DNA of 64,000 bases from Pseudalkalibacillus decolorationis (GCF_024609785.1 NZ_JANHJQ010000002.1:281295-345294), one strand, 5' to 3'. Positions 40,217 through 49,095 are shown, counted from the stretch's first letter. Translations and numbers: made by a program. Notes: a model not told the origin generated them from the sequence alone.

Positions 40217-41157
40217 TAGTCACGATCACCTACCAATTTCAATTGGAACCAAGAAATCATACCAATGATAAGTACAAGGACATACGCAATTGCTGACGCA
40301 TAACCAAAATCAAAGTATTTAAAACCATTTAAATATAAATATAATGTGATCGTCATTGTTGCATTATTCGGTCCTCCCTCTGTCAAAATGAACGGCTCAT
40401 CAAATAGCTGTAACGTCCCTATCGTAGATAATACAACCGTAAAAATGAAGATTGGTTTTAGCTGGGGAATCGTTATATGAAAAAATTTACTAATTTTCCC
40501 AGCTCCATCAATACTAGCTGCCTCATATAATTCATGAGGAATATTTTGTAAACCTGCTAAAAAAATGATCATATTATAACCGGTCCAACGCCACGTCATG
40601 ACAATAATGATCGCTACTTTAGCCCAGAGTGGATCCGAAAACCACGGAATTTTTTCCACTCTAATTAACGAGAGGACATAATTTACTAGTCCATAGTTCT
40701 CATCCAATAAAATCATGAAAATAATAGATGCTGCTACCAGTGCAGTAATCGCCGGCATAAAAAAGGAGATCCGAAAAAAAGAATTCATTTTTACAATCGG
40801 AGAATGGAGTGTAACAGCAATGGTCAAAGCAATGAAGAGCATGATAGGAACTTGTACGATTAATAGTTGAAATGTATTTATCAAAGATTGATAGAACAAT
40901 GGGTCATGAAATAAACGGGTATAATTATCTAGTCCGGAGAAGACACGTTCTCCTTCTACCAACGTTTGAAAGCTTAATAAAAATGAAGAAATAACGGGAT
41001 ATAACGTAAACGCAAAAAGTAATAAAACGGCTGGAGCAATAAATATGAATGGTGCTGTTTTTGGCGTAACCAATTTTCCATTTGTTTTTGACAACCTACC
41101 AACCAAAACCCTTTTCTTAAAATGTTTCCCACTCTCCACTTTATCTAATCGTGCCAT
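40216..41157 (-). CDS. CUT1 sugar ABC transporter permease (MalF-type), importer 2
   Basis: A 313-residue permease with a cytosolic N-terminus of about 35 residues, six membrane segments and EAA loop ELYEAASIDGAGKISKFFHITIP. It follows the second binding-protein gene after a 140-bp gap holding a stable hairpin (41237-41275). Confidence 0.9.
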   Translation of the reverse strand: MARLDKVESGKHFKKRVLVGRLSKTNGKLVTPKTAPFIFIAPAVLLLFAFTLYPVISSFLLSFQTLVEGERVFSGLDNYTRLFHDPLFYQSLINTFQLLIVQVPIMLFIALTIAVTLHSPIVKMNSFFRISFFMPAITALVAASIIFMILLDENYGLVNYVLSLIRVEKIPWFSDPLWAKVAIIIVMTWRWTGYNMIIFLAGLQNIPHELYEAASIDGAGKISKFFHITIPQLKPIFIFTVVLSTIGTLQLFDEPFILTEGGPNNATMTITLYLYLNGFKYFDFGYASAIAYVLVLIIGMISWFQLKLVGDRD

Positions 41158-41236
41158 ATTTCCACCCTTCCTCAGAAACTTGTTTCATTCCTTTGTGAAA
41201 TAATATAAACGGTATCTACTTCTTTGTGAAAAAGAA

Positions 41237-41275
41237 GATGAGATGATTCCTTGAAAAATTTAGAAACATCTCATC
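41237..41275 (-). terminator. intra-operon hairpin between binding-protein and permease genes
   Basis: GATGAGATG and CATCTCATC form a 9-bp stem 20 bases after the binding-protein stop. No T run follows, so it more likely protects the upstream mRNA or reduces read-through than stops transcription. Confidence 0.5.
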
Positions 41276-41297
41276 ACCATACTATAGATTAAAAAGT

Positions 41298-42590
41298 TTA
41301 CTTGATTTCGTTCTCTAGTTTTTCTTCAGCTTGATCTAATTCCCTTTCAACCGATTCACCTTCTAATAAAACCGCGGCTTGAGCATTTGAAACGGTACGG
41401 CTTGCCCGGGCAAAATCCTTCGTAATGGTAATTGGAGGTACTTCTGGAACAGATTCAGCAAACATTTGAAATATCTTACTATTATTAAAGTAATCACTTT
41501 CTTCATTAAAGAAAGGATCATCATATGTTTTTAGCAGAGACGGGAACAGTCCATATTTTTTAAATCCTAGCATTTGTGTCTCTACATCTGTGGTAAAAAA
41601 TTCAACAAATGAGTACGCTGCCTCCTTATTATTAGTTGATGATGGAATCAACAGTGATGAGCCTCCTACATTCGCATAACGTGTACCGCCTTCTTTAAAT
41701 TTCGGTAGGTAGAATACGTCCCATTTTCCTTTTTGATCTGGTGCCTGGTCTTTGATGGTTCCTGTATACCAAACTCCATATGGCACTGATGCAACTTTAC
41801 CGTTAACTGTTGCAGTAACAATACCATCCCATCCGTCAATATTTGCTACTAAATCATTCTTGTACAGGTCTCTAATGACAGACATTGCTCGAATCGCTTC
41901 ATCAGAAGTGATTGCAGCCTCACCTTTTTCATTAAAGTACGATACCCCTTGTTGTTGGAGCATCATGTGGAATACACCATCATATTTCGAAATATCAATC
42001 GGAAGCAATTTTGTACCTGTGATCTTCTTAATCTTCTTTCCTGCTTCTATATAATCTTCCCAAGTTTTGATAGAGTCAGGATCTACTCCCGCTTCTTCGA
42101 AATAGTCAACACGATAAAATACACCAGCCGGCCCTACATCCCATGGCGCGGCAATAAATTCACCTTTGTCGTTTTTTACACTCTTCACTTTTGATGGACT
42201 AAAACGTTCCTCATACTTGTCATATCCTAACTTGGACAAATTGACAAAGCCTTTTGGGAATTGATTCGTATAGCTTGGAATTCGCTCATCCTCCATCAGC
42301 AGCACATCAGGTAGCCCTGAACCCCTAGCTGCTAGGCCGACGGTTAATTTTTCATATACATCATCACTGTTGAAATTTTCAACCTTCACTTTAATATCCG
42401 GGTACCGTTCATTAAATTTTTCAGTTGCAAGCTCCAAAGTATCTGCAGCAACGTCCCATCCCCAAATCGTAATTTCTCCTGCCGTTTTTCCTTCTACATT
42501 GTTAGAACCATTTTTCCCGCTTGAACATGAAGCAAGGATTAAGCATGACAAAATTCCAATTATGAAAGGCAAATGTTTCACTTTTTTCAT
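41298..42590 (-). CDS. sugar-binding lipoprotein, importer 2
   Basis: A 430-residue family 1 solute-binding protein with lipobox LASC (Cys22) and EITIWGWDVAADTLELA after the linker. IPSYTNQFPKGFVNLSKL and KEAAYSFVEFFTTD are family features. The ligand is unknown. It starts only 31 bases after the GcvP-like subunit 2 gene with no terminator between, so it may belong to the sigma-54 operon rather than to the lacZ group. The Shine-Dalgarno (GTGAGG) is modest. Confidence 0.88.
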   Translation of the reverse strand: MKKVKHLPFIIGILSCLILASCSSGKNGSNNVEGKTAGEITIWGWDVAADTLELATEKFNERYPDIKVKVENFNSDDVYEKLTVGLAARGSGLPDVLLMEDERIPSYTNQFPKGFVNLSKLGYDKYEERFSPSKVKSVKNDKGEFIAAPWDVGPAGVFYRVDYFEEAGVDPDSIKTWEDYIEAGKKIKKITGTKLLPIDISKYDGVFHMMLQQQGVSYFNEKGEAAITSDEAIRAMSVIRDLYKNDLVANIDGWDGIVTATVNGKVASVPYGVWYTGTIKDQAPDQKGKWDVFYLPKFKEGGTRYANVGGSSLLIPSSTNNKEAAYSFVEFFTTDVETQMLGFKKYGLFPSLLKTYDDPFFNEESDYFNNSKIFQMFAESVPEVPPITITKDFARASRTVSNAQAAVLLEGESVERELDQAEEKLENEIK

Positions 42591-42621
42591 ATTGTATACG
42601 CCTCACTTTCCCCCACTGTTC

Positions 42622-44196
42622 TCACTTAACTCCTTCCTCCATCTTCACCTTCTTCAAATAGGACCTCCAAGAGATGGACCATTTGTCTGGGTCATCTAAA
42701 TAATCCTGTTCGTCAAGTTTGTGAATGACACTATTGTAGGGAGCATTTTTGACGGTTTCAGGATTCTCATAGGCCTCATTTGAAATTTGAGTAAGAGCAG
42801 CAATATACTCATCTAAATCAGCTTTTGAATAGGATTCTGTTGGTTCGAGTGTAAACGGCTGAGGAACAATGTATGGATGATGACTCGTCCAGTAATGATG
42901 GGCAAAATCAGTCATCCTTCTTCCGACATCCTCGGTCGTGACTCCTGTTTCATTGGCCAGTTGTTCCCAACTGTAACGTACTTGTTCGAGACGTTTTCCT
43001 TTGACATAAGGAGCACTTGCCCCGCGGATTTGAGTTATTTTGTGATACAAATAGTTGTTGTTTAGGACAGCCACCTTCGCTACATCTTTCAGTCCATCGG
43101 CACCTAACGCTCTAATCCATGCATAAGCTCTCACCATCGTTTGCGGTACACCGTGATAAGATCGAACCATACCGATGCTATGTTCAAGCTGGTCATTAAG
43201 TGTATATTTTCCATCCTCAAATTCAACGATCGGACCTGGTAGAAATTCTTTCAACTTCTCGCCAACTCCTAAAGCACCGGTTGCAGGACCTCCACACATA
43301 TGCGGTGCGGCGAATGTTTTATGGAGATTAAAGAAACACATATCAAAACCGGCTTCTTTCGCACGAGTAATCCCCAGTAAACCATTTGCATTTGCCTGAT
43401 CGTAATAGCATAACCCGCCTGCCTCATGTACAACTTTTGTAAACTCCTTAATTCTCGGATTGTAAATCCCCGTATCTTCAGGGTTTGCAACAACAAACCC
43501 TGCCGTTCTTTCGGAGACAACCTCTTTTAATGCATCCAAATCGGGAAAACCGTCTTTATCCGGATGCAATGTAATGATTTTATAACCTTTTACTGCTGCA
43601 GTTGCTGCCTGTGAAGGGTGTGAGAAAATCGTTGTAATGATCTCATCCCTCTGGGTCCCTTCCCCATTCTCATTATGATAAGCTCTTACAAGAGAAGCCA
43701 TTGCAAACAATGCCTGTGTACCACCGCTCGGCTGGAAAGAGAAATAATCCATCCCAGAAATTTCTCTCATACAAAGGTCCAATTTATAAATGATTTCTAA
43801 AATGCCTTGGACACTGTTTACATTCTGCAACGGGTGGATCTCTGTTAATTTTTGTGTACGAACCAATAGTTCGTTTATTTTAGGAATATACTTCATCGTG
43901 CATGTCCCTTGGCCGATTTCAACGTTGAAATCTGATCCTAAAGTCTCCTGTGACAGTCTTACATAATGACGTAAAACTCTAGCCTGTGAAATCTCTGGTA
44001 AATCCGGCTTTTTCTTTCTTCTCATATTTTTAGGTACTTGTGAAATGCCGTCACCGACCGATTCAACAATCATCTCTTCAGCTTCAGGAATGATCACACC
44101 TCTTTCCCCAGGTTGATGAAGCTCTAATATGATCGGTTCATCCCATTTCGCTTGATTAAAGTCCCTCACTTTATGGTCTCTAACAATCTGTTTCAT
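42622..44196 (-). CDS. divergent GcvPB-like PLP enzyme subunit (glycine decarboxylase family)
   Basis: About 524 residues, longer than ordinary GcvPB (about 490). Family landmarks are GQGTCTMKYIPKINE, IHPLQ, YYDQANANGLLG and the PLP lysine K293 in FFNLHKTFAAPH. It is divergent elsewhere: the usual GAHGE after 'QPAAG' is replaced by SGGTQALFAMASL, and both termini are extended (C-terminal KWSISWRSYLKKVKMEEG). It pairs with the subunit at 44222-45622. The start is at ATG 44196 or 44202, both served by GAAAGGATT; a GTG further up has no clear site. No gcvH or gcvT is nearby, so the substrate may not be glycine. Confidence 0.8.
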   Translation of the reverse strand: MKQIVRDHKVRDFNQAKWDEPIILELHQPGERGVIIPEAEEMIVESVGDGISQVPKNMRRKKKPDLPEISQARVLRHYVRLSQETLGSDFNVEIGQGTCTMKYIPKINELLVRTQKLTEIHPLQNVNSVQGILEIIYKLDLCMREISGMDYFSFQPSGGTQALFAMASLVRAYHNENGEGTQRDEIITTIFSHPSQAATAAVKGYKIITLHPDKDGFPDLDALKEVVSERTAGFVVANPEDTGIYNPRIKEFTKVVHEAGGLCYYDQANANGLLGITRAKEAGFDMCFFNLHKTFAAPHMCGGPATGALGVGEKLKEFLPGPIVEFEDGKYTLNDQLEHSIGMVRSYHGVPQTMVRAYAWIRALGADGLKDVAKVAVLNNNYLYHKITQIRGASAPYVKGKRLEQVRYSWEQLANETGVTTEDVGRRMTDFAHHYWTSHHPYIVPQPFTLEPTESYSKADLDEYIAALTQISNEAYENPETVKNAPYNSVIHKLDEQDYLDDPDKWSISWRSYLKKVKMEEGVK

Positions 44197-44221
44197 GTAC
44201 ATCAATCCTTTCGGGTGTAAT

Positions 44222-45622
44222 TCATTCACTTTCTACTACTTCCTTAATGGATGAAACTAGCTTATCAATGTCTTCTTTCGAATGAACTTCTGTCACGCAA
44301 TACAATGCACACTGACCTAATTCTGGAAAATCTTTAGATAAATCCTTACCGCCAAAAATCTCGTTATCTAGTAATTTATTATGAATTTCTTCTACTGTTT
44401 TTCCTGTCTGATTAAAATCAACAACAAATTCTTTAAAACTTGTTGCTTTGAAACGTGATGATTGAACACCTTGCACTTTATCCAGTTGTTGAATCGTATA
44501 TTGAGACTTTTGCAAGATCGTCTGTCCGAGTTCGTGCATGCCTTCCGGACCTAGCAAAGATAAGTAAACACCAGCTGTGATTCCCCATAATGCCGTTTGC
44601 GTACCAACCGATTCTTTCCCTTTTTCACGTAAAGCAAAGGAAGTGCGTTCATAGGCAACGTCACCAAATCCATACTCCCCCTCCACAATGGTCGGTACGA
44701 TTCCGAACAGTCTGGATGGGAACTCTTGTATAAACTTCTCCTCATCACGTGTTGCAATAAAACCAGCTTGGCCACCGCCGTAGTTCATATGCATTCCTAA
44801 AGGTTGGAGCTCTCCACACACAATATCTGCACCGTAATGTGCTGGAGGTGCTAAAACGCCTAGTGAACTTGGATCAACCCCAACAACACTGATTGCGCCA
44901 AACTGTTGGGCAATGTCTGAAATCTCTTGCCCTTGAGTTTCTATGAATCCTAAAAATGACGGATTTTCAATATAAACCGCTGCTGTTTTGGTAGAAATCT
45001 TTTCCTCTAAATCTTCTATACTAAGCTGCCCTGACTCCTCATCATAGTCTACAAGTCTGCATTCAATATCTGGGGAACAATAGTTTTTTATAATTTTGTA
45101 ACGATCGGTCGCGATCGTTTTTGGCAATAATACTTCACTTCGTCCAGTCATTCTTGCCGCCATTCGGATGGAAGTGGCAGCTGCCTGCCCCCAATCAAAA
45201 GTAGGAACATTGACAACATCCATATCAACTAATTCAGCTACTAAGCTTTGATATTCGAAAAGTGCTTGATAACGTCCATGGTCTTCATACGGTTCACCTG
45301 CATAGGCAGTTAAAAACTCAGAACGTTGGTTCACTTCATCACACACAGCGGGAACGAAATGCTGCCAGCAACCCGCACCTAAAAAGTTGATGTACTCATT
45401 ACTGCTTTTGTTTTTATTTAAAAGGCCTTCCATATGACGACGTAATTCAAACTCGGTTAGTGCTTTTGGAATATCCATTTCCCCTTTGAAATGCAATTCG
45501 TCAGGAATTCCGTCAAATAGCTTATCAATGCTTTCGACACCTATTTCTTTTAACATTTCCGCTTGGACACTTGGAGCTGTATTCGGAATATAAGGATGTG
45601 CGTTTTTTTTATGATTGATCAT
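44222..45622 (-). CDS. divergent GcvPA-like subunit (glycine decarboxylase family)
   Basis: A 466-residue homologue of GcvPA: YIPNTAPSVQAEMLKEIGVESIDKLFDGIP at the start, INFLGAGCWQHFVPAVCDEV, EFLTAYAGEPYEDHGRYQALFEYQSLV and ADIVCGELQPLGMHMNYGGGQAGF. The conserved canonical stretch '[23 protein letters not shown]' is replaced by a different one around ERTSFALREKGKESVGTQTAL. That segment contributes to the active site region in GcvP, so changed specificity is likely. About 25 bp from the start of the second subunit; the SDR gene is 67 bp upstream. Confidence 0.8.
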   Translation of the reverse strand: MINHKKNAHPYIPNTAPSVQAEMLKEIGVESIDKLFDGIPDELHFKGEMDIPKALTEFELRRHMEGLLNKNKSSNEYINFLGAGCWQHFVPAVCDEVNQRSEFLTAYAGEPYEDHGRYQALFEYQSLVAELVDMDVVNVPTFDWGQAAATSIRMAARMTGRSEVLLPKTIATDRYKIIKNYCSPDIECRLVDYDEESGQLSIEDLEEKISTKTAAVYIENPSFLGFIETQGQEISDIAQQFGAISVVGVDPSSLGVLAPPAHYGADIVCGELQPLGMHMNYGGGQAGFIATRDEEKFIQEFPSRLFGIVPTIVEGEYGFGDVAYERTSFALREKGKESVGTQTALWGITAGVYLSLLGPEGMHELGQTILQKSQYTIQQLDKVQGVQSSRFKATSFKEFVVDFNQTGKTVEEIHNKLLDNEIFGGKDLSKDFPELGQCALYCVTEVHSKEDIDKLVSSIKEVVESE

Positions 45623-45689
45623 GTATTATCTCAACCTCCATACTTGTTTTATAGGTAGTTCAAAGAGTCAAGTAATGATTCAAAATTCA

Positions 45690-46472
45690 TTATGCTAGCC
45701 CTCCGCCATCAACGGTTAGGACCGTTCCTGAAACCCAAGTAGACAAGTCACTTGCCAGAAATAACACCGCGTTCGCAATGTCACGAGGCGTTCCAAGTCT
45801 TTCAATTGGTCTTCCCAGAGCAGAAGAGACTAAAAATGCATTTTCTTCTTCATTTAATTGGTTAGCTTCATCTCTTAATAAAGGTGTGTCCGTATCCCCA
45901 GGACAAACGCAATTCACACGAATATTTTGTTTACCATGATCAATAGCCATAGCCCGCGTTAGGTTTACAACACCAGCTTTAGCGGCACAGTAAGACACCG
46001 CTTCATTTCCTCCTTTCAATCCCCAACCCGATCCGGTATTAATAATACTGCCGCCATTGTTCTTTGCCATGACGGGAATCGCATACTTGGACAATAGGTA
46101 AGCCCCTTTAAGAGATACATCAAGGACTAAATCCCAGTCTTTTTCTTCGAGGTCTACAACATTGCGACGACGAATAACTCCAGCATTGTTAAACAAAATG
46201 TCAATACGTCCGAATTGTGTCTCAATTTCTTTAATGGCCATTTCACAATCTGAGCTTGATGTAACATCACATTTAAAATAAGATGCTTCTCCCCCTTTCG
46301 CCAGAATCTTTTCCGTTGCTACCTTCCCTTTCTCTTCATCAATATCAAGGATGATGACATTTGAACCCAGTTCAGCAAGAAGTTCAGCCGTTGCAAACCC
46401 AATACCCGAGGCAGCACCTGTAAGAACCGCTACTTTGTTTTCTAGACCAAATAGATCTTGATGTTTAACCAT
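45690..46472 (-). CDS. short-chain dehydrogenase/reductase (SDR)
   Basis: A 260-residue classical SDR: cofactor motif TGAASGIG (18-25), Asp near residue 43 suggesting NAD(H), NNAG (95-98), catalytic Ser148, Tyr161 and Lys165 (YCAAK), and the closing FLASDLSTWVSGTVLTVDGG. The substrate is unknown; it may oxidise a hydroxy-amino compound or the product of the GcvP-like enzyme. First gene of the sigma-54 operon, about 30 bases after the predicted start of transcription, with AAAGGAGTGCAATCAAA before the ATG. Confidence 0.88.
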   Translation of the reverse strand: MVKHQDLFGLENKVAVLTGAASGIGFATAELLAELGSNVIILDIDEEKGKVATEKILAKGGEASYFKCDVTSSSDCEMAIKEIETQFGRIDILFNNAGVIRRRNVVDLEEKDWDLVLDVSLKGAYLLSKYAIPVMAKNNGGSIINTGSGWGLKGGNEAVSYCAAKAGVVNLTRAMAIDHGKQNIRVNCVCPGDTDTPLLRDEANQLNEEENAFLVSSALGRPIERLGTPRDIANAVLFLASDLSTWVSGTVLTVDGGGLA

Positions 46473-46511
46473 TTTGATTGCACTCCTTTTTCTATTCTCA
46501 CAATTCTATAA

Positions 46512-46528
46512 TGCAAATAATGTGCCAA
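46512..46528 (-). promoter_or_regulatory. sigma-54 (RpoN/SigL) promoter of the SDR-gcvP-like operon
   Basis: On the minus strand it reads TTGGCACATTATTTGCA, which matches the consensus TGGCAC-N5-TTGCA at every position. GG (46526-46525) and GC (46514-46513) are separated by exactly 10 bases. Transcription should start near 46501. Confidence 0.92.
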
Positions 46529-46645
46529 CTTATTTTTTTCAAAAAAAATTCATCATTTATACTGTATTCCCTTTTACAATCCATGTTTTACGAATAAACT
46601 CTTTTGAAAAAAATGTTATTAATAAAAGGTCTTGCAAAAAATGTA

Positions 46646-46683
46646 TGACAAAGTTGTCAGTCTATTGCCAATATTGACAATAG
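46646..46683. promoter_or_regulatory. paired inverted repeats, candidate activator-binding (UAS) sites
   Basis: TGACAAAGTTGTCA (46646-46659) has 6-bp arms. CTATTGCCAATATTGACAATAG (split as CTATTGCCAAT / ATTGACAATAG, 46662-46683) is a palindrome with one mismatched pair. They lie about 120-155 bases upstream of the sigma-54 promoter, the usual place for activator sites, and just before the activator gene. Confidence 0.6.
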
Positions 46684-46732
46684 TGTTTATACTGAACTAG
46701 TAAGGAATACTTTGAAACAGGTGGTGATATGG

Positions 46733-48466
46733 ATGATTTCTATGGAGATGTCCAAACCAATCATTGAACAATTACTAGTCGGAGCTTCAAACATTTTAAA
46801 AATTGATGCTGCTATCATTAATGCAAATGGACAATTGTTTATTTCAACTCAACGTTATGAGATGAGGAAAGGAAAAACAGTACACTTCCCTTCAATAAAA
46901 ACGGCTTTTGACCAAGGGTCTTTCCTAGTGGATCGCCCTGGCCATATGGATTCCTGTTCGGGCTGCCGATTCAACCTTGATTGTCCTGCCAAAATCGAAT
47001 TGTTAAATTCCATAAAAGTTGACAACCAATCCTTAGGAGTTATTTCATTGACCTCTTTTACGAAGGAAGGTAGACATAGACTTGCAAAATATAAGGATGA
47101 ATACATACAATTTCTGAACGGATTGACTGAACTGATTGTCTCAATAGTTAAGCAAGAGGAACAAAACCATCAATTAAGCAATGTACTGAAAGTTTTCAAG
47201 GAATCGTTGAATATTTCTACAGAAGCTTTGTTAATTTGTGACAGTCATGGCAAAATTAATCATTGCAATCAAAAAGCCCAAGTATGGCTGAATGATTTAA
47301 ACTTAAAATCTAATAGTTTAATAACATATATACCAAATGATGTATTGAAACTACTTCAGAAGGGACATGATATACATGATATATATATTGAAAAATTCAA
47401 AGCAAGTTTAACTTCTTCACCTATAAAAAATAACAATTCCATAATCGGCTTTGTTTTCCGTATAAATAATAGCAGTAGGAATAATAAACGTTATTTAGAA
47501 CGATCTCGACTGTTTTCCCTTGACGCAATTAAAGGGGAAAGTACCCAAATAATTGATCTTAAAAACAAAATTGAGCGTATTAAAAATAGCACCTCAACGG
47601 TATTATTCACAGGAGAAACAGGGACAGGAAAAAGTATTATTGCAAAAGCGATTCATTATTCAAGTATTCACTCCAACGGTTCCTTTATTCCGTTGAATTG
47701 CGCAAGCATCCCAGAATCTCTGTTTGAAAGTGAATTATATGGTTATGAGGATGGAGCTTTTACAGGAGCAAAAAAGGGAGGAAAAAAAGGATATTTTGAA
47801 TTAGCAGAAGGTGGCACTTTATTTTTAGATGAAATTGGAGATATGCCTTTCCATTTACAAGCAAAACTATTAAAGGTGCTTCAGGATGGTAGTATTTTTC
47901 GTGTTGGGGGGACTCGCTCTATTTCAACTAACGTTCGAATTATCGCTGCGACCAATCAAAACCTCGAACAATTAATTGATAATGGGAAATTCCGGGCTGA
48001 TTTATATTATCGTTTAAATGTCATTCCATTTCACTTACCACCGCTAAGAATTAGAAAAAATGATATTGAATTATTGGCCAATGAGTTTCTGCGAAAATTT
48101 CATGTTAAAACAGGGAAAAAAATAAACTCTTTCTCAAACGAGGTCATGGAAATCTTAACTGACTACGATTGGCCCGGAAACATCCGAGAACTGGAAAACG
48201 TTGTAGAATATGCTTTAAACCTCGAAACATCTAATCAGATCACTTTGGAAAGTTTACCAGATCGATTGTTAAAACCATCAGAAGAGGGGATACAAAATTC
48301 ACAGCTAAACTTGGAAGAATTGGAAAAGGATATGATCAAAAACACTTTGGATAAATACGGATATAACTACAAAGGAAAAGCACTTTCCGCACAAGAACTT
48401 GGCATCGGAATTCGAACACTTTATCGTAGAATTAAAAAGTATAGTATTCTGGAATCGAAAAAGTAA
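46733..48466 (+). CDS. sigma-54-dependent transcriptional activator with Cys-rich sensor region
   Basis: A 577-residue enhancer-binding protein. The N-terminal sensor (about 1-150) contains C-x2-C-x5-C at Cys75, Cys78 and Cys84, a possible metal or Fe-S site. A PAS-like region follows (EALLICDSHGKINHCN), then the AAA+ domain with Walker A GETGTGKS, the sigma-54 contact loop GAFTGA and Walker B GGTLFLDEIGD. A Fis-type helix-turn-helix ends the protein (LSAQELGIGIRTLYRRIKKY). The ATG at 46733 is chosen for AGGTGGTGAT eight bases upstream; a TTG at 46712 is less likely. It is divergent from the SDR operon and almost certainly activates it. Confidence 0.9.
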   Translation: MISMEMSKPIIEQLLVGASNILKIDAAIINANGQLFISTQRYEMRKGKTVHFPSIKTAFDQGSFLVDRPGHMDSCSGCRFNLDCPAKIELLNSIKVDNQSLGVISLTSFTKEGRHRLAKYKDEYIQFLNGLTELIVSIVKQEEQNHQLSNVLKVFKESLNISTEALLICDSHGKINHCNQKAQVWLNDLNLKSNSLITYIPNDVLKLLQKGHDIHDIYIEKFKASLTSSPIKNNNSIIGFVFRINNSSRNNKRYLERSRLFSLDAIKGESTQIIDLKNKIERIKNSTSTVLFTGETGTGKSIIAKAIHYSSIHSNGSFIPLNCASIPESLFESELYGYEDGAFTGAKKGGKKGYFELAEGGTLFLDEIGDMPFHLQAKLLKVLQDGSIFRVGGTRSISTNVRIIAATNQNLEQLIDNGKFRADLYYRLNVIPFHLPPLRIRKNDIELLANEFLRKFHVKTGKKINSFSNEVMEILTDYDWPGNIRELENVVEYALNLETSNQITLESLPDRLLKPSEEGIQNSQLNLEELEKDMIKNTLDKYGYNYKGKALSAQELGIGIRTLYRRIKKYSILESKK

Positions 48467-48649
48467 GGCGGGTATATCGACAAACTCTCACTACCCTCTA
48501 TAAAGAAACATGTGAATCTTAAAAGATCCACAAGCTTACCTTACTAAATCCAATTTTTTCTTTTCTCACATTTTGGACAGGTAGGTCTGACATGAAATTC
48601 TTATTCTTTATACACTATTAATGTTCATCCTAAAATGATACATTTATGC

Positions 48650-48678
48650 ACATACACCGGTTTCTTAGGTACATACTA
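48650..48678 (+). promoter_or_regulatory. sigma-G-type promoter of tlp
   Basis: CATACTA (48672-48678) matches the sigma-G -10 consensus; ACATA (48650-48654) at a 17-base spacing is one base from the -35. Forespore expression fits a small spore protein. Confidence 0.5.
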
Positions 48679-48706
48679 AGTTTAAAATGCAAAGGAGGAG
48701 TGAATC

Positions 48707-48937
48707 ATGGCAAAACCAGACGACCGTTCTAACAACCCGGAGAGAATCGAAAATATTATTGGCAACACGCTGCAAAATATGAATGAGGCCAAAGATTTTG
48801 AAAAAGCACATTCTGAAGAACTCAGTGAAGAAGAAAAGCAGCAGATTGAACAAAAAAATCAGCGACGCGAAGAAAGCATTGACGGCTTGCGTGAAGAAAT
48901 CAAAGATGAAGTGAATGATCAGCAAAACGATATCTGA
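48707..48937 (+). CDS. tlp: small acid-soluble spore protein Tlp
   Basis: A 76-residue hydrophilic protein starting MAKPDDRSNNPERIENIIGN and containing KNQRREESIDGLREEIKDE, the Tlp family signature. Tlp is made in the forespore and held in the spore core. AAAGGAGGAGTGAATC precedes the ATG and a terminator follows at 48965-48996. It shows that the organism forms spores. Confidence 0.93.
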   Translation: MAKPDDRSNNPERIENIIGNTLQNMNEAKDFEKAHSEELSEEEKQQIEQKNQRREESIDGLREEIKDEVNDQQNDI

Positions 48938-48964
48938 AAGAAACAGTTTTAAGAAAGGCAAAAT

Positions 48965-48996
48965 GCCGATTTTCCTACTTCTTTAAGGAAATCGGC
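48965..48996 (+). terminator. terminator of tlp
   Basis: GCCGATTTTCC and GGAAATCGGC form the stem, followed by TTTTTAA. Confidence 0.8.
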
Positions 48997-49002
48997 TTTT
49001 TA

Positions 49003-49095
49003 ACACGTTAAGAAAGTATAAAAATACTTTCTATAGTATAAGCGCAACTAAAGCTCAGCCGGCGCCAAAGGCTTGGCTTTGCCAAGTTTTCTTTA
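49003..49095 (+). repeat. composite palindromic repeat (family B/C), copy 4
   Basis: A palindrome whose left arm is ACACGTTAAGAAAGTATA and whose right arm changes to ACTTTCTATAGTATAAGCGC. A GC-rich unit follows (CAGCCGGCGCC, AAAGGCTTGGC, GCCAAGTTTTCTTTA). The altered arm is shared with copy 2 at 13831-13868. Confidence 0.75.

Noticed and set aside
42622..44229. A longer GcvPB-like protein beginning at 44229
   Set aside because: That start is a GTG overlapping the upstream gene without a convincing ribosome binding site; ATG 44196 or 44202 with GAAAGGATT is better.
42622..45622. Annotation of the pair as ordinary glycine dehydrogenase gcvPA/gcvPB
   Set aside because: Several blocks conserved in true GcvP are replaced, gcvT and gcvH are missing, and the operon has a sigma-54 promoter, so the usual symbols were not given.
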